Origin: Leucogyrophana mollusca
Lineage: Eukaryota > Basidiomycota > Agaricomycetes > Boletales
Length of the DNA stretch: 16,554 nt
Direction of reading: 5' to 3'
Assembly: GCA_021014945.1 (NCBI GenBank)
Contig: MU266758.1
Location: forward strand, 1 to 16,554
Made by a program: the position numbers and the translations under genes. Positions within the stretch are counted from its first letter, which is position 1; each line of letters begins with the position of its first letter. The notes under the pieces are model-generated. The model had not been told where the DNA came from, did not search any database, and saw only the letters and a list, made by a program, of their open reading frames with translations. Of this stretch, positions 8,299-16,554 are shown piece by piece.

Positions 8299-8660
8299 TT
8301 GCAATGCTGTCTTCGCGATAAATTTACTCACGAACGTGTTGTATGTCGTCGAGTGCGTCAGGTGTTAACGTCGACAGCCTCGGGTTTTTATGGTTGAGGA
8401 TCGACCTCTGGCATCGAGCATCGGGCGCGGGCGATTGTGACGCACGGCGCTGAGGTTTGAGGATGTCCAGCACATAAGTTGACGTTCAGGGAGGCGGGTG
8501 TAGCATGGAGGGTACGAGGTGTTGCTGACGAGGGTACGAGGTGTTGCTGACGAGGGTACGAGGTGTTGCTGACGAGGGTGTCGCGTGTCGACGTCGAGGT
8601 AACCAAGCGTTTCCAGCGGGCCAAGTGTGACATGGACGACATCATGCGTGGACATCTGTT
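8299..8660. other. Spacer between the two duplicated units
   Basis: A GC-rich stretch with many CGTCGA/GTCGACG and GCGTCAGG words and no convincing gene. Minus-strand open frames are low-complexity products of the repeats. The same word family occurs at the left edge of each unit (from 1 and 8669), so the duplication junction lies in repetitive DNA. Confidence 0.5.
8511..8576. repeat. 22-bp minisatellite, three perfect copies
   Basis: GGTACGAGGTGTTGCTGACG followed by AG is repeated exactly three times, at 8511-8532, 8533-8554 and 8555-8576. It is then interrupted by GGTGTCGCG. Perfect identity against a degenerate background suggests recent expansion. It sits in the spacer between the two units. 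Confidence 0.97.
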
Positions 8661-8668
8661 GTGCCAGG

Positions 8669-8885
8669 CGTCAAGCGTATCGTCGAGGACACCCGGGTAT
8701 CATTGAGGGCGAGGCGTGATGTGGAGCTCGGTAGGCGCGGCCCTTCAGGGCGTCAGGTGTGACTTCGAGAGATGCAAGGTGATGAATCGTGCGCGTAGCA
8801 GTTTTCGGAGGGTGGGGATGTGTGAGCAATGTAGTGGACGCGAAGGTAGCCAATGCACATGATTGTCGCCGTCCAATCAGGCATA
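8669..8885. repeat. Left edge of unit B: degenerate repeat-like flank
   Basis: Counterpart of 1-245. It contains the shared GGGCGTCAGGTGTGACTTCG and GCACATGATTGTCGCC segments. No gene is recognised. Confidence 0.4.
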
Positions 8886-9436
8886 CTACCGTACAGAGCT
8901 GAATGCATTTGAGCTAGAAGACCGCCTAACACTAGATGAAGAAGGGCTGAGGATACTGCAGGAGGGCCCATGAAGAAACATGTTAAGCAGAAACCGAAAC
9001 AAGGCGCAAAAGCAGCGCGGAGTACAACAGCTGGTCCCAAAGACGCGAGTTTGGCCTGAAATGCACGGCATAGATCGACTTGGGAGTCCTGTAGGCACGA
9101 TTGGTTGGCCGACAGTCGATGTTTCGACGTGAATGACGATTGTGTGCGTACGCTTCATCTCCCGATGCGACTGCTGCACTGTGAGGCCTTCGAGTATGTT
9201 GACATGGGATCCGGGAGGCAACGACTTGTGAGCCGATTGCAAAGGTCCGATCTCAGTCACTAGAATTCGCTCCCTATCTCGCTATCCGAGAGTGGACGAA
9301 GGCGAGGACGGGCCGACTTGTACAGTGGTAGTGTCTTTGATGCAGTAGTACTCCTTTGCAAGGCTTCAAGTATGCCCATTACCGGAGTGGGCTTTGTAAT
9401 CCCAGCGCAATCTTGCGGTGTAATCGCTATTACCAT
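8886..9436 (-). pseudogene. Minus-strand coding relic of unknown family, copy B
   Basis: Counterpart of 369-728. The upstream frame (9436 to 9260) starts with ATG, runs 58 codons and contains ITPQDCAGITKPTPV and PLSDSEIGSEF before TAG. The downstream frame (from about 9260) reads TEIGPLQSAHKSLPPGSHVN, ILEGLTVQQSHREMKRTH and TIVIHVETSTVGQPIVPTG, and stays open longer than in A. Unit A ends its first frame with TGA three nt later and lacks the 42 nt coding for GPLQSAHKSLPP. The B version is therefore probably closer to the ancestral exon. Family not recognised. Confidence 0.38.
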
Positions 9437-9481
9437 GGGTTAAATGGCCGTCTTTTCCTTATCCCACTTTCATCCGTAGAC

Positions 9482-9830
9482 TCAAATCAGTGAACGGTTC
9501 TTGTAGCGGGAAAACGCACTCACGACCCCACCGGCGCAACAAAGGCCCCGTCCGACCAACCCACGAGCAGTCTCGATGCTCTCAGCTTCGTATATCAGCG
9601 CCGGCCCTATGACGTTCCTACCACCAGGCACAGCGTCTTGAGTTGTGGGGTGTGACTAGCTCTCCAGCAACCTCTGTACAGTCCCAGTGCCTATATGTGA
9701 GGAGATGAGGCTTAAAGATATTGGGAAGTCGATCCGTAATCAGAATGCCGCTGCCGATCAGTCTGTTGGCTACGGCCGTATGTCTAGGTCGAACGGCCAT
9801 CCTGCGTGCGAGAGCGCCTTCGTCCGTATA
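9482..9830 (-). pseudogene. YCII-domain relic on the minus strand (unit B only)
   Basis: The minus strand from 9830 reads YTDEGALARRMAVRPRHTAV then ANRLIGSGIL, a textbook YCII N-terminal strand-helix pattern. A probable intron follows. Next comes VAGELVTPHNS, then after a frame change DAVPGGRNVIGPALIYEAES then IETARGLV, matching the second half (GG..LTP...GS..I.EAES). The end of the domain (YY..GVWD...) is degraded to CCAGGVVSAF before a stop. Known for the family: small alpha-beta barrel proteins of uncertain function. A frame change and the decayed C-terminus make it a pseudogene. Unit A lacks exactly this segment, apparently through a deletion between ATCC repeats. Confidence 0.68.
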
Positions 9831-9839
9831 ATTTAACCC

Positions 9840-10239
9840 TCAATCCATGTACGGGTGGTGATTTGGAGAGGTCGTCAATCGAAGTCTCGCGCTGCATCCG
9901 TACCTCAGAGGTGCGCGCCGCGAAGACAATGTTACCCTTCCACACAACTTGTCCAAGGAGAGCAGACGTGGCAATTGCATAGATCAATGCTTCCGCGCAC
10001 GCACAAGGGGATAGATGTTAGATTGCGAGCTGCGGAGTCTGGTGATGAGCAATAAACTGTCTGTTGACAGTTTTGCGACCTTGGCGAGCTGTCGAGACCA
10101 AGACTTGAACATACTCGGCTGCTATTTTTGGGTGACCAGAGCTCTGAACCAGTTTGCAGAGGCTGTTGCTGTTCCATTTCTACTGACAACCATCAAGTCC
10201 TCCTAAGCTTACACCTTCGTATTCTACAACCTCTGAACA
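9840..10239. other. No recognisable gene; counterpart of 780-1140
   Basis: A minus-strand frame (9987 to ~9835) reads IYAIATSALLGQVVWKGNIV then FAARTSEVRMQ and runs toward the YCII relic. It could be an upstream exon of a fused or neighbouring gene. I do not recognise it, and the matching unit A sequence is interrupted. Confidence 0.3.
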
Positions 10240-10525
10240 ATGTTTACTGTCGCCCCATCCGCTCCCATTCTTCACACATTCGTGCTCTGGGCTCTAGACA
10301 ACGAAGGAGTGCTACTAGTCAAAACGACTATCCATCAGACAGCAAAATCTGGACAACGGGAACAGGTTCATCGCTCAGAAAACCTCAGCATGGCACATGA
10401 GGCCCATTGAAAACGCATACATAGCTGACGCCTTGACTGCAGGGGTCGGTGGTGGGCCTATGATACCTGAGTCCGTAGGAGCAGAGGCTGCGGACCGAAT
10501 AGTTACTGGCTCTTGCGTGATTCAT
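10240..10525 (+). pseudogene. YCII-like relic, copy B
   Basis: Counterpart of 1141-1430. The ATG at 10240 is kept and the frame reads HTFVLWALDNEGVL. An insertion of about 4 nt near 10311-10320 then shifts the frame before the RL..R helix. Downstream, GVGGGPMIPESVGAEAADRI then VTGSCVIH is intact, with CGA at 10496-10498 where A has a stop. The intron donor GTATGG of unit A is GCATGG here. The two copies are thus broken by different mutations, which implies that one functional gene was duplicated and then lost twice. Confidence 0.6.
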
Positions 10526-10567
10526 GTGGCTCTTCGGTGGCAAACGTGAGTTTACTCAACTCTTGCG

Positions 10568-10906
10568 GTGAACCCTCATATAACTCGTGGTCTGCGTCTT
10601 TCTGAGATAGAGCATAGTATACAGCACCCTCACGCGAAGGAGAGCGATCACGCGTTGCCGCTTGCTCTTGTAGACAGATTATCGGTACACTGTTCACGCG
10701 TGGACTCCCGTAGCGCCGTTCAGCTGCCTCATAAGCCTCCAAAAGAGCTGCCCGAACCACGACTTGAAGACACGAGTTTATGGTCTCTCCCACCTGATCC
10801 TCAAAGAACTCGAACTCAACGTATTCGCTGGCTATGGCACAAGTGTAGTAAACGTCATGTTCACACAGACGCAACCCCGAAGAGGGCTGTGAACTCGATT
10901 CTGTAG
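10568..10906 (+). pseudogene. C-terminal-tail-like exon relic, copy B
   Basis: Continuous open frame without ATG. The second half (from ~10721, VQLPHKPPKELPEPRLED then TRTQRIRWLWHKC) is homologous to the unit A exon at 2290-2505 and stops at the matching place. The first half (10568-10720) is absent in A and may be a retained intron or an older exon. CCGTTCAG just before CTGCCTCAT looks like a splice acceptor paired with GTGAGTTTACTCAA at about 10547. Function unknown. Confidence 0.35.
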
Positions 10907-11149
10907 GACTGGCCCATGCCGGCCGAATCGCAGCCAGCAGCAAGGACGCAGACTAGGAAGAGGGCCCAGCAACACCGAATTCTGAACGCAAGACCTCGCT
11001 GTATAAAATTTAGTATCCGTCATGCTTGGAATAGGGTGGATCGCCCTGGTGCGTTTGATGATTTTTATGACATATTCATAGTGTCCTTCCGATGTATCCG
11101 CGAGGTTCGGAGATCGGAGCCCTCTTGGTTCTGTGTTTCAGCGATAGTG
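10907..11149. other. No recognisable gene; counterpart of about 2700-2904
   Basis: Shared with unit A (CAGCAACACCGAATTCTGAA, then CGCTGTATAAAATTT). This is where the C-terminal half of the minus-strand oxidase would lie, but no family motif can be read. Confidence 0.35.
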
Positions 11150-12128
11150 GCGTTCGACTGAAGTAGCTACCATCCACCCCAATTGCCTGGGTGGGTTAGC
11201 GGTTGGGAATCCACACTGGTCGACGGGCAGTTCGTTCGCGTTGGAGAATCTGCCCGCCTCTGAGTTGTAGGTGAAGTCATGGCGCTGGATGGCTTTCAGC
11301 GTAATGACGAGGATACCTGCGGCATTTATAAACCCAAGAAGAAGCGATCCAAGACATTTCCGTGGACGACTAAGTGATCGCAATCGATAACTATATGAGC
11401 GAGCTATGCTCTAATATATAGAGATACTTCACCCTGAGCATCTAAAACAAACAGCGGATAGGGACGCGTCAATTGGATCTGACACTCTTACATTGAGCGT
11501 AAATGGAACATGGCTGTCAAAAGACGCGTTAGATATGAGGGGAAAGCCGTGTATAAGAGACCTGACCATATCAGTTTAATAATAGATACTGGTCGCTTCT
11601 CGGACGCAGAACCTATGATCGCGTAGCCCATCTGGAAGTTCAAGTCGACCACTTGCTGAGCGATGCGGTCACCTGCCGGGGACTCAGCAGAGTCTACAAC
11701 AAGGTGACGAACCTATCTGATGGTCGCATTCAGGTAGGCACTAACAGTGGCGTTGAACACGTCAAGGTAGTTGTTGTACCCGTTGTAACCATACTGAAGG
11801 TCAAACGGTCCACCACACGATACCTGACGCAACAAAGCATTACACACTGGTGCTGTCAAACCGATCGCAATGCTCGATCGTCAAGTCGTGTTTCTTCGCC
11901 AGGTCCCAGACCGGGTTCGCTGGACCATCGGCTATTCGAGTGCCCTTGTGCCAACTCGCGCCGACCTCTACGGTATACTGCTTTCCGAGCGCCCCAAATT
12001 CCAGATTGGACATCCAACCATCCAGTTCTTCACCTCGGCAGCGATGAAGTCACTGATACCCTGGTCACATAGAGCACGCGCAGCGATTATTCCTGCGATT
12101 CCACCACCATTCGGCGAACATAGGTGTC
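11150..12128 (-). pseudogene. Flavin amine (polyamine) oxidase relic, copy B
   Basis: This is the better preserved N-terminal half. From 12128 on the minus strand: DTYVR, then after a 1-nt frame change NGGGIAGIIAARALCDQGIS, the FAD-binding Rossmann loop of flavin amine oxidases. After a second frame change come ELDGWMSNLEFGALGKQYT, VEVGASWHKGT and NPVWDLAKKHDLTI. Past a possible ~54-nt intron, YNGYNNYLDVFNATVSAYL, then SPAGDRIAQQVVDLNFQMGY. A TAA follows at a codon that is CAA in unit A. The last readable piece is GRFSNANELPVDQCGF. The C-terminal substrate/FAD half is missing. Several frame changes and a stop make it a pseudogene. The family assignment is fairly firm from the Rossmann motif plus collinear later motifs. 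Confidence 0.75.
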
Positions 12129-12505
12129 CTGTAGGCTCGGCGGCGAGGAGCTTGTCCTGGGTTCAGTGGAGAGGTGTCCCGAGTTAGGCGGGAGGGGCGA
12201 GCCTGGGATTTACTGGAAGGGTGACGAATGCTTGTGACCCTGGAGAAAAGGAAGTTTTTCCCCCGAAGTCCTAAATCGCCTTGACGAAGGACACGCGTGT
12301 TCGATGACTCGAGGTATACGTTTCGGTGTTGTAGCACTTGAGACGACATCTGAATGGGCGGGAAAGGGGACCGGAAGAGTGGATGTGAGAAATAAACGTG
12401 CGTGGGGTGGTGGATGAAAGTAAGACGCCCCTGGGCCGAGCCTGTGAATGCTGAAAACATCAAGCGCTCACCAAAGTCACGAGGCGCCTTTCGAAGAGCA
12501 TGTGC
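12129..12505. other. Intergenic region upstream of the WD40-kinase gene, copy B
   Basis: Most of this stretch does not align with unit A until about 12310 (CGAGGTATACGTTTCGG, CTTGAGACGACATCTGAATGGGCGG). No gene is recognised. The minus-strand open frame across 12065-12463 is not preserved in A. Confidence 0.4.
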
Positions 12506-12646
12506 ACAGCATGCTCACTGTATGTATACAGGGCATAAGAGAGGGCTCACCTTGAGATAGCTGTGTCCCACACTTATCATCCTCCCTCAACATCGCCTCG
12601 AACATCTTCACTAACCCCCCACCAGTCATTATCGTCTCCTTGCGCC
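12506..12646 (+). promoter_or_regulatory. Putative promoter/5' leader of the WD40-kinase gene, copy B
   Basis: Counterpart of 4341-4482, with TATGTATA at 12521-12528 and the shared GTGCACAGCATGCTCAC and GGGCTCACCTTGAGA segments. The TATA-like element lies about 120 nt before the ATG. Confidence 0.35.
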
Positions 12647-15600
12647 ATGTCGACGTCATCGAACCCCATCGAATCTTCAGGCGTACGTCGTGAGTCGGGC
12701 CATCCGACGGGGATTTTCGGGGGACACACCGGACGGTCCCGCTATGTCGGCTGTGTTGCGTATTTCCCGGACGGTCGGCGCATTGCCAGTGCGTGCATCG
12801 ACAAGACCGTGATCATCTGGGACGTTGAGAGGGGTAGTCAAGACGGTCAACTGCTTCAGCATGATTTTAGCGTCGACCACATAGCGATATCTCCGGATGG
12901 TAGGAAAATTGCAAGTGGAATGCGGCAGGGCGGGGTGGTTATTTGGGATGCACTGACGCGGGATGTGGCTCACAAATTCATAGGAGATGGTGTTCGTAGG
13001 CTGGCCTATTCCCCAGACGGACGTTGGATCATAAATCTGCCGTGGACTAATGAGAAGGAGATACGGTTGTGGGATGTGGACACCGCCAGACCTGGCAGAG
13101 AACCGTTGAAATGTAACAGGCGCATCTGGTGCATGGCAATCTCACCGGACGGGTCGCGCATTGCTGTTGGGTTAAGCGGTGGGTCATTCCAGGTGTTTGG
13201 TGTCTCGGCTGGTCAGGTTGTCGTCGGCCCCATAAAAGGCCACACGCTTGATGTGACATCGGTCGCGTATTCGCCAGACGGTCGTCTCCTCGTCACCGGA
13301 TCACCGGATAAAAGCATCCGGGTGTGGGATTCCAAAACGGGAGCGCAAGTAGGGAACCCGATCCTGGGGCACGGGGGTGATATCAGGAGCATTGCGATTA
13401 CCGCGGATGCACGAAGAATTGCGACTGGAGAAAGTGGGAAAATCCGGCTTTGGGATTTGGAGACACGACTGCAGGTCGGAGAGACATTTAATGCGGGTGG
13501 CTGGCCAGATTCTGTGGCATTCTCCCCCAATGGCCGATACATCATCAGCGGCGGAGATCACCTGTACTTATTCGACACAGAACCATTCACAATCCAACGC
13601 TCAGCGAGTATCTTCATTCTGCTTCAATACCGCTCCTAACTCTCCACCTCAGTCTTCCCCACCTACCGCTAGCGCCCAAAATGCACCTGTAGGCTGTGCG
13701 CCTATATTATGCCCTGACAAACCCCAGAAGGTCCGAGAACACGCTTATTCAGTAACCTCTTCGATCCTGGATGTATGTACCTATACCCACTCTGGCTTTC
13801 GTGAGGATGACACTCTTTCGAATTGTAGCTACCCACCGTACATCGAGGAATCCATCAAGCAATCTCTCGTTTTTGTAACGCACTCAACAAACCGCAAATC
13901 TCTGTTTCGCTAGTCGAGGCTCCAAACGAGTGGCTTCGTGCGAACAGCTCCCAGATTTTGCAGGTCCCGTCAATCAATGAAAAACAGCGTGTGGAGGTGC
14001 ACTTAATATATCCAGTAAACCAGCTATTTTTTGAAGCGGACCGATCTCTCACCGAGAATTGCAGCGTTTCTTCGTATACACTTTGGAGTTTTTAGAATGT
14101 TACGTGCCCAGGTGTGTCAACTCATTTGGTCTTAGCTTGCTAGGCTGTATTCCTGACCTGTCTCACTTAGCGAGGTGGAGAGTTTGAAGGCCAAGTACAT
14201 CGAGTGGACCCATGATGTCGACGAAACCACCCAACTCATTAACCACGAATCCATCATGAACACCCTGGATGGCTATCTCGCTCAGCACGAAACGGTTAGT
14301 TCAGAGCGAATATTCGAATGGGAATGTTAATTCATATGAAACACAGAAGTTCTGGCTGGGCGGTCCAGCTGTCGTTGGTAGGGTCTTGGAACTGGACGCG
14401 CTGTGCATAGTTGCTCGGATGCTCGCAATGCTCAAAGAACCGCAGCGCCGAGTGCTGCTACTAGGTCAACGAGGACCGCAAGCCCAATCTCTGATTGACC
14501 TCATGCAGAAGGTATAAGCCGTACAAGAACCTTCATCTTGTGACATATATACTTTCAGCTGATATTCTCAACACAGCTCCTTGATTCCTTCAATCTCGAC
14601 AACGTTCGTTCATTCTTGGTCAATATACTAGTCGAGCTCTCCAAGAGATCCAGGCTTTATCCTCAGCGTCTGGTCCTCCCGAACATTGATATCCGAGGCA
14701 GCCAAATCACTGGCGGAACCTTTGGAGACGTCTGGAAGGGCGATCTCAATGGACGTGCTGTCGCTGTCAAGATGATGCGAGTTTTCGATTCCCGTGATGT
14801 ACAGGCATTGATGAAGGCTCGTCGCATTTGATCACTTTCTTCGCCCATCTTGACCTTGGTGCCACAGGCGTACTCGAAAGAAGCGGTTCTGTGGGCTCAG
14901 CTCTCCAGTCCATATGTGTTACCGTTCTGTGGCGTGTACTGCGCGGATGAACCCTCCCCTCGAGCGTGCCTCGTATCACCGTGGATGGACAAAGGAACCC
15001 TTCCTCAGTACCTTAAAAACAACCCGGCGGCAAATCGACTACAGCTGGTTCGTGGGTCGTCTGCTTTCAGCATGGTGCTGTAATGATCTGTATTGCAGAT
15101 GCTAGACGTCGCACTTGGGCTTGAATATCTGCACTCGTTCTGCTCCCCGATAATTCATGGTGACTTGAAAGGCGTATGCGATCCCCGAGCATGTCCAGCC
15201 TATTTTTACTGATACACACTTACAGTTAAACATTCTCATTACATCAGGCCTGAAGGCTTGTATCGCCGATTTTGGGTTGTCCATTATAGCGCAGGACTCA
15301 AAAATCCACTTCACTGTGACTGCCACTACAAATGGACAAGGATCCACCCCGTGGATGGCCCCCGAGTTGTTAGATTGCGACAGCCCTGAACGGAGACGCA
15401 AGAGTTGTGCTAGTGATATCTATGCGTTTGGCTGTGTGGGTTACGAGGTTGGGGTCAAATTAATGTCATTCATTTTTTGCTCTCGCTCACGCCGTCACCG
15501 CCAGATTTACGCTGGGCGTCCGCCATTCTCCGAGCACCATTCCCCAATGATGGCTATCGTGCGAAATCTCCAACTACGTCGACCAGCCAGTACCGAGCTG

Positions 15601-15693
15601 GATAATGCGGTCTGGGAATTAATTCAGAAATGTCGGGACACGAATCCGGCGTCTCGTCCTAACGCGAGCGAAGTCGTGCAGCAGCTGCGCTGA
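12647..15693 (+). CDS. WD40 propeller-TKL-like protein kinase fusion, copy B (11 exons, ~834 aa)
   Basis: Exons: 12647-13603, 13653-13772, 13829-14014, 14065-14111, 14171-14294, 14347-14511, 14577-14816, 14868-15047, 15099-15173, 15226-15447, 15505-15693. Architecture matches copy A: seven WD40 repeats (~15-319; e.g. VAYFPDGRRIASACIDKTVI), a middle region and a kinase with GGTFGDV, AVAVK, HGDLKGLN, ADFGLS, WMAPEL and DIYAFG all present. All exon phases are identical to A, which supports both models. Differences: blade 1 has three extra residues; exon 2 is 28 codons longer (GCAPILCPDKPQKVREHAYS within it); intron 1 has a GC donor (TCA|GCGAGT) where A has GTGAGT; the start is ATG where A has GTG. 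The intron 6 acceptor could also be 14558. Purifying selection on both copies is inferred from frame retention. Ligand and substrate are unknown. Confidence 0.84.
13604..13652 (+). other. GC-AG form of intron 1, copy B
   Basis: The sequence matches the 49-nt intron 1 of copy A (5431-5479) except that the donor is GCGAGT instead of GTGAGT. The branch site TCCTAAC and acceptor CCACCTCAG are kept. If it is not spliced, the frame ends 11 codons later at the TAA inside the branch site, giving a propeller-only protein. Confidence 0.7.
14817..14867 (+). other. GC-AG intron inside the kinase domain, copy B
   Basis: Identical in length and ends (AAG|GCTCGT...GCCACAG) to the copy A intron at 6559-6609, with two substitutions. 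The non-standard donor therefore predates the duplication or was homogenised between the copies. Confidence 0.7.
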
Positions 15694-15955
15694 CACTCAG
15701 ATGCTTGCGACCACGAGCTTTCACCCGGGTTCCGTCTGACACCAGAAGAGGGGTGCTACCTGATGTCTTGTTCTACGTTTGTTCCGGCGATGTTGTCCGC
15801 GTTGCTGGTCTCGATGCCTACATAATCTATGCGCCTTCGAGTTCTTCCCTCGCGCTCTACTATGGGCCCAATGTATCGCCAAAGCTCGTACAATATCACA
15901 GCAGGGTGTCTTCCAGGTGTGCCTGTACAAGAACACGAACAACGCCAAGTGAGGC
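15694..15955 (+). pseudogene. Open frame of unknown family after the kinase, copy B
   Basis: Counterpart of 7438-7696: DVLFYVCSGDVVRVAGLDAY then IIYAPSSSSLALYYGPNVS. A single-nucleotide deletion near 15899 shifts the frame. In the other frame the end reads QGVFQVCLYKNTNNAK and stops at the same place as A. The frame break points to a relic. Family not recognised. Confidence 0.35.
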
Positions 15956-16554
15956 GAGAGACAAGGAGACCGCGCCAGAGTATAGAGCTAGTTTTCCCCT
16001 GACGTCGTACAGTGGTCTTCTCTATACATATGCTTGTTTATTACTTGTACACTCACATCCGTGTCCTCTGCATCCTACCTGCTCGACTCCAGATCACCCC
16101 GAGTGTCGCAGATTCCGCCCGCCTGTACCCAAATGCTAGAACGTCCACCCCTAAGAATATACTCTACCGCCAAACGGGCACCCCCCCTCGTCGCAAGCAA
16201 CGCGCGTACGCTATGCAATTCGTGCTTGAATCCCATGTCGTGTAGTTGTTGTTGATGCGATGGTCGGCGGCGGGTTGGGGCGAGAAGGCAGAGTCGGTGT
16301 ACAACGGGCGCGTCGGGGAAACGGTTGGATCGTAGATCGCGTGAAACATGATAAATGAGAACTTGAGCGAGGCCAATGGCTAACGGTATAGTTCTAGCCT
16401 ATTGCAACCTCAAAATGCACCTGAAGCTGCACCTGGGATCTCTCTCGCAACGGCCTTGAATCCACGGGCATAGCAGGGCCTCACCGGCACCGAAGCCGCC
16501 CATCCAATCGCCCGCTCAGGATAGTGGAGGGAAGAATGCCGTGTCAGCCTTCCC
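15956..16554. other. Conserved 3' block, copy B (cut by window end)
   Basis: Counterpart of 7697-8298. The plus frame 16012-16245 keeps PSVADSARLYPNAR and RRKQRAY. The minus frame keeps ATG and FHAIYDPTVSPTRPLYTDSA. Nothing else is recognised. Confidence 0.35.

Larger units (their letters stand above)
8663..16554 (+). repeat. Tandem segmental duplication, unit B (right end truncated by window)
   Basis: Second copy of the unit, in the same orientation as 1-8298. Relative to A it carries additional blocks at about 9212-9253, 9478-9848 (YCII relic) and 10566-10720. It lacks the ~840-nt WD40-relic block and about 63 nt of the oxidase relic (A ~2945-3030). The window ends while the two units are still nearly identical. 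Confidence 0.93.

Noticed and set aside
8511..8576. Possible CRISPR-like array.
   Set aside because: The repeats are directly adjacent with no spacers, in a eukaryotic context; it is a simple minisatellite.
8365..8655. Repetitive minus-strand peptide with TLVSNTSYP-type repeats, resembling a repeat protein.
   Set aside because: It is only the translation of the three 22-bp repeats. 22 is not a multiple of three, so the frame changes with each copy.
1..16554. A transposon or retroelement as the cause of the duplication.
   Set aside because: No terminal inverted repeats, long terminal repeats, transposase or reverse transcriptase motifs were seen at the unit edges or inside.

Overview
The window looks like nuclear DNA from a filamentous basidiomycete, most likely an Agaricomycete. 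The main genes are broken by many short introns (about 47-65 nt) with GT/GC...AG ends and CTAAC-like branch sites. They encode the WD40 propellers and 'HGDLKG' TKL-type kinases that are expanded in mushrooms. No bacterial operon signals, tRNA, rRNA or CRISPR were seen.

The layout is a tandem segmental duplication. Unit A covers about 1-8298 and unit B about 8663-16554; both outer ends are cut by the window. They are separated by about 360 nt of GC-rich spacer holding three perfect copies of a 22-bp minisatellite. Each unit carries, in the same order: (i) a minus-strand coding relic of unknown family; (ii) a plus-strand YCII-like (dimeric alpha-beta barrel) relic; (iii) a short C-terminal-tail-like exon; (iv) a minus-strand relic of a flavin amine (polyamine) oxidase; (v) an 11-exon plus-strand gene encoding an N-terminal seven-repeat WD40 propeller, a middle region of unknown family and a C-terminal protein kinase (about 803 aa in A, 834 aa in B); (vi) a 3' block with conserved open frames of unknown function. 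Unit A alone keeps a relic of a further WD40 gene (about 1423-1710). Unit B alone keeps a second YCII relic on the minus strand (9482-9830).

Only the two WD40-kinase genes look intact. All 11 exons keep frame and splice phase in both copies, and every catalytic kinase motif is present. The gene reads as a one-protein sensor/scaffold plus effector: the propeller probably binds a ligand or partner, and the kinase transmits the signal. This role is inferred.

The divergence between the two copies is mosaic. The kinase core, including its introns, and the far 3' non-coding flank are about 97-98% identical by eye. The middle-region exon 3 is about 83% identical, and the WD40 exon looks similarly diverged. 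Other oddities are a shared GC-AG intron, a second GC donor found only in copy B, an 84-nt in-frame indel that sets a splice donor, and a shifted start codon.
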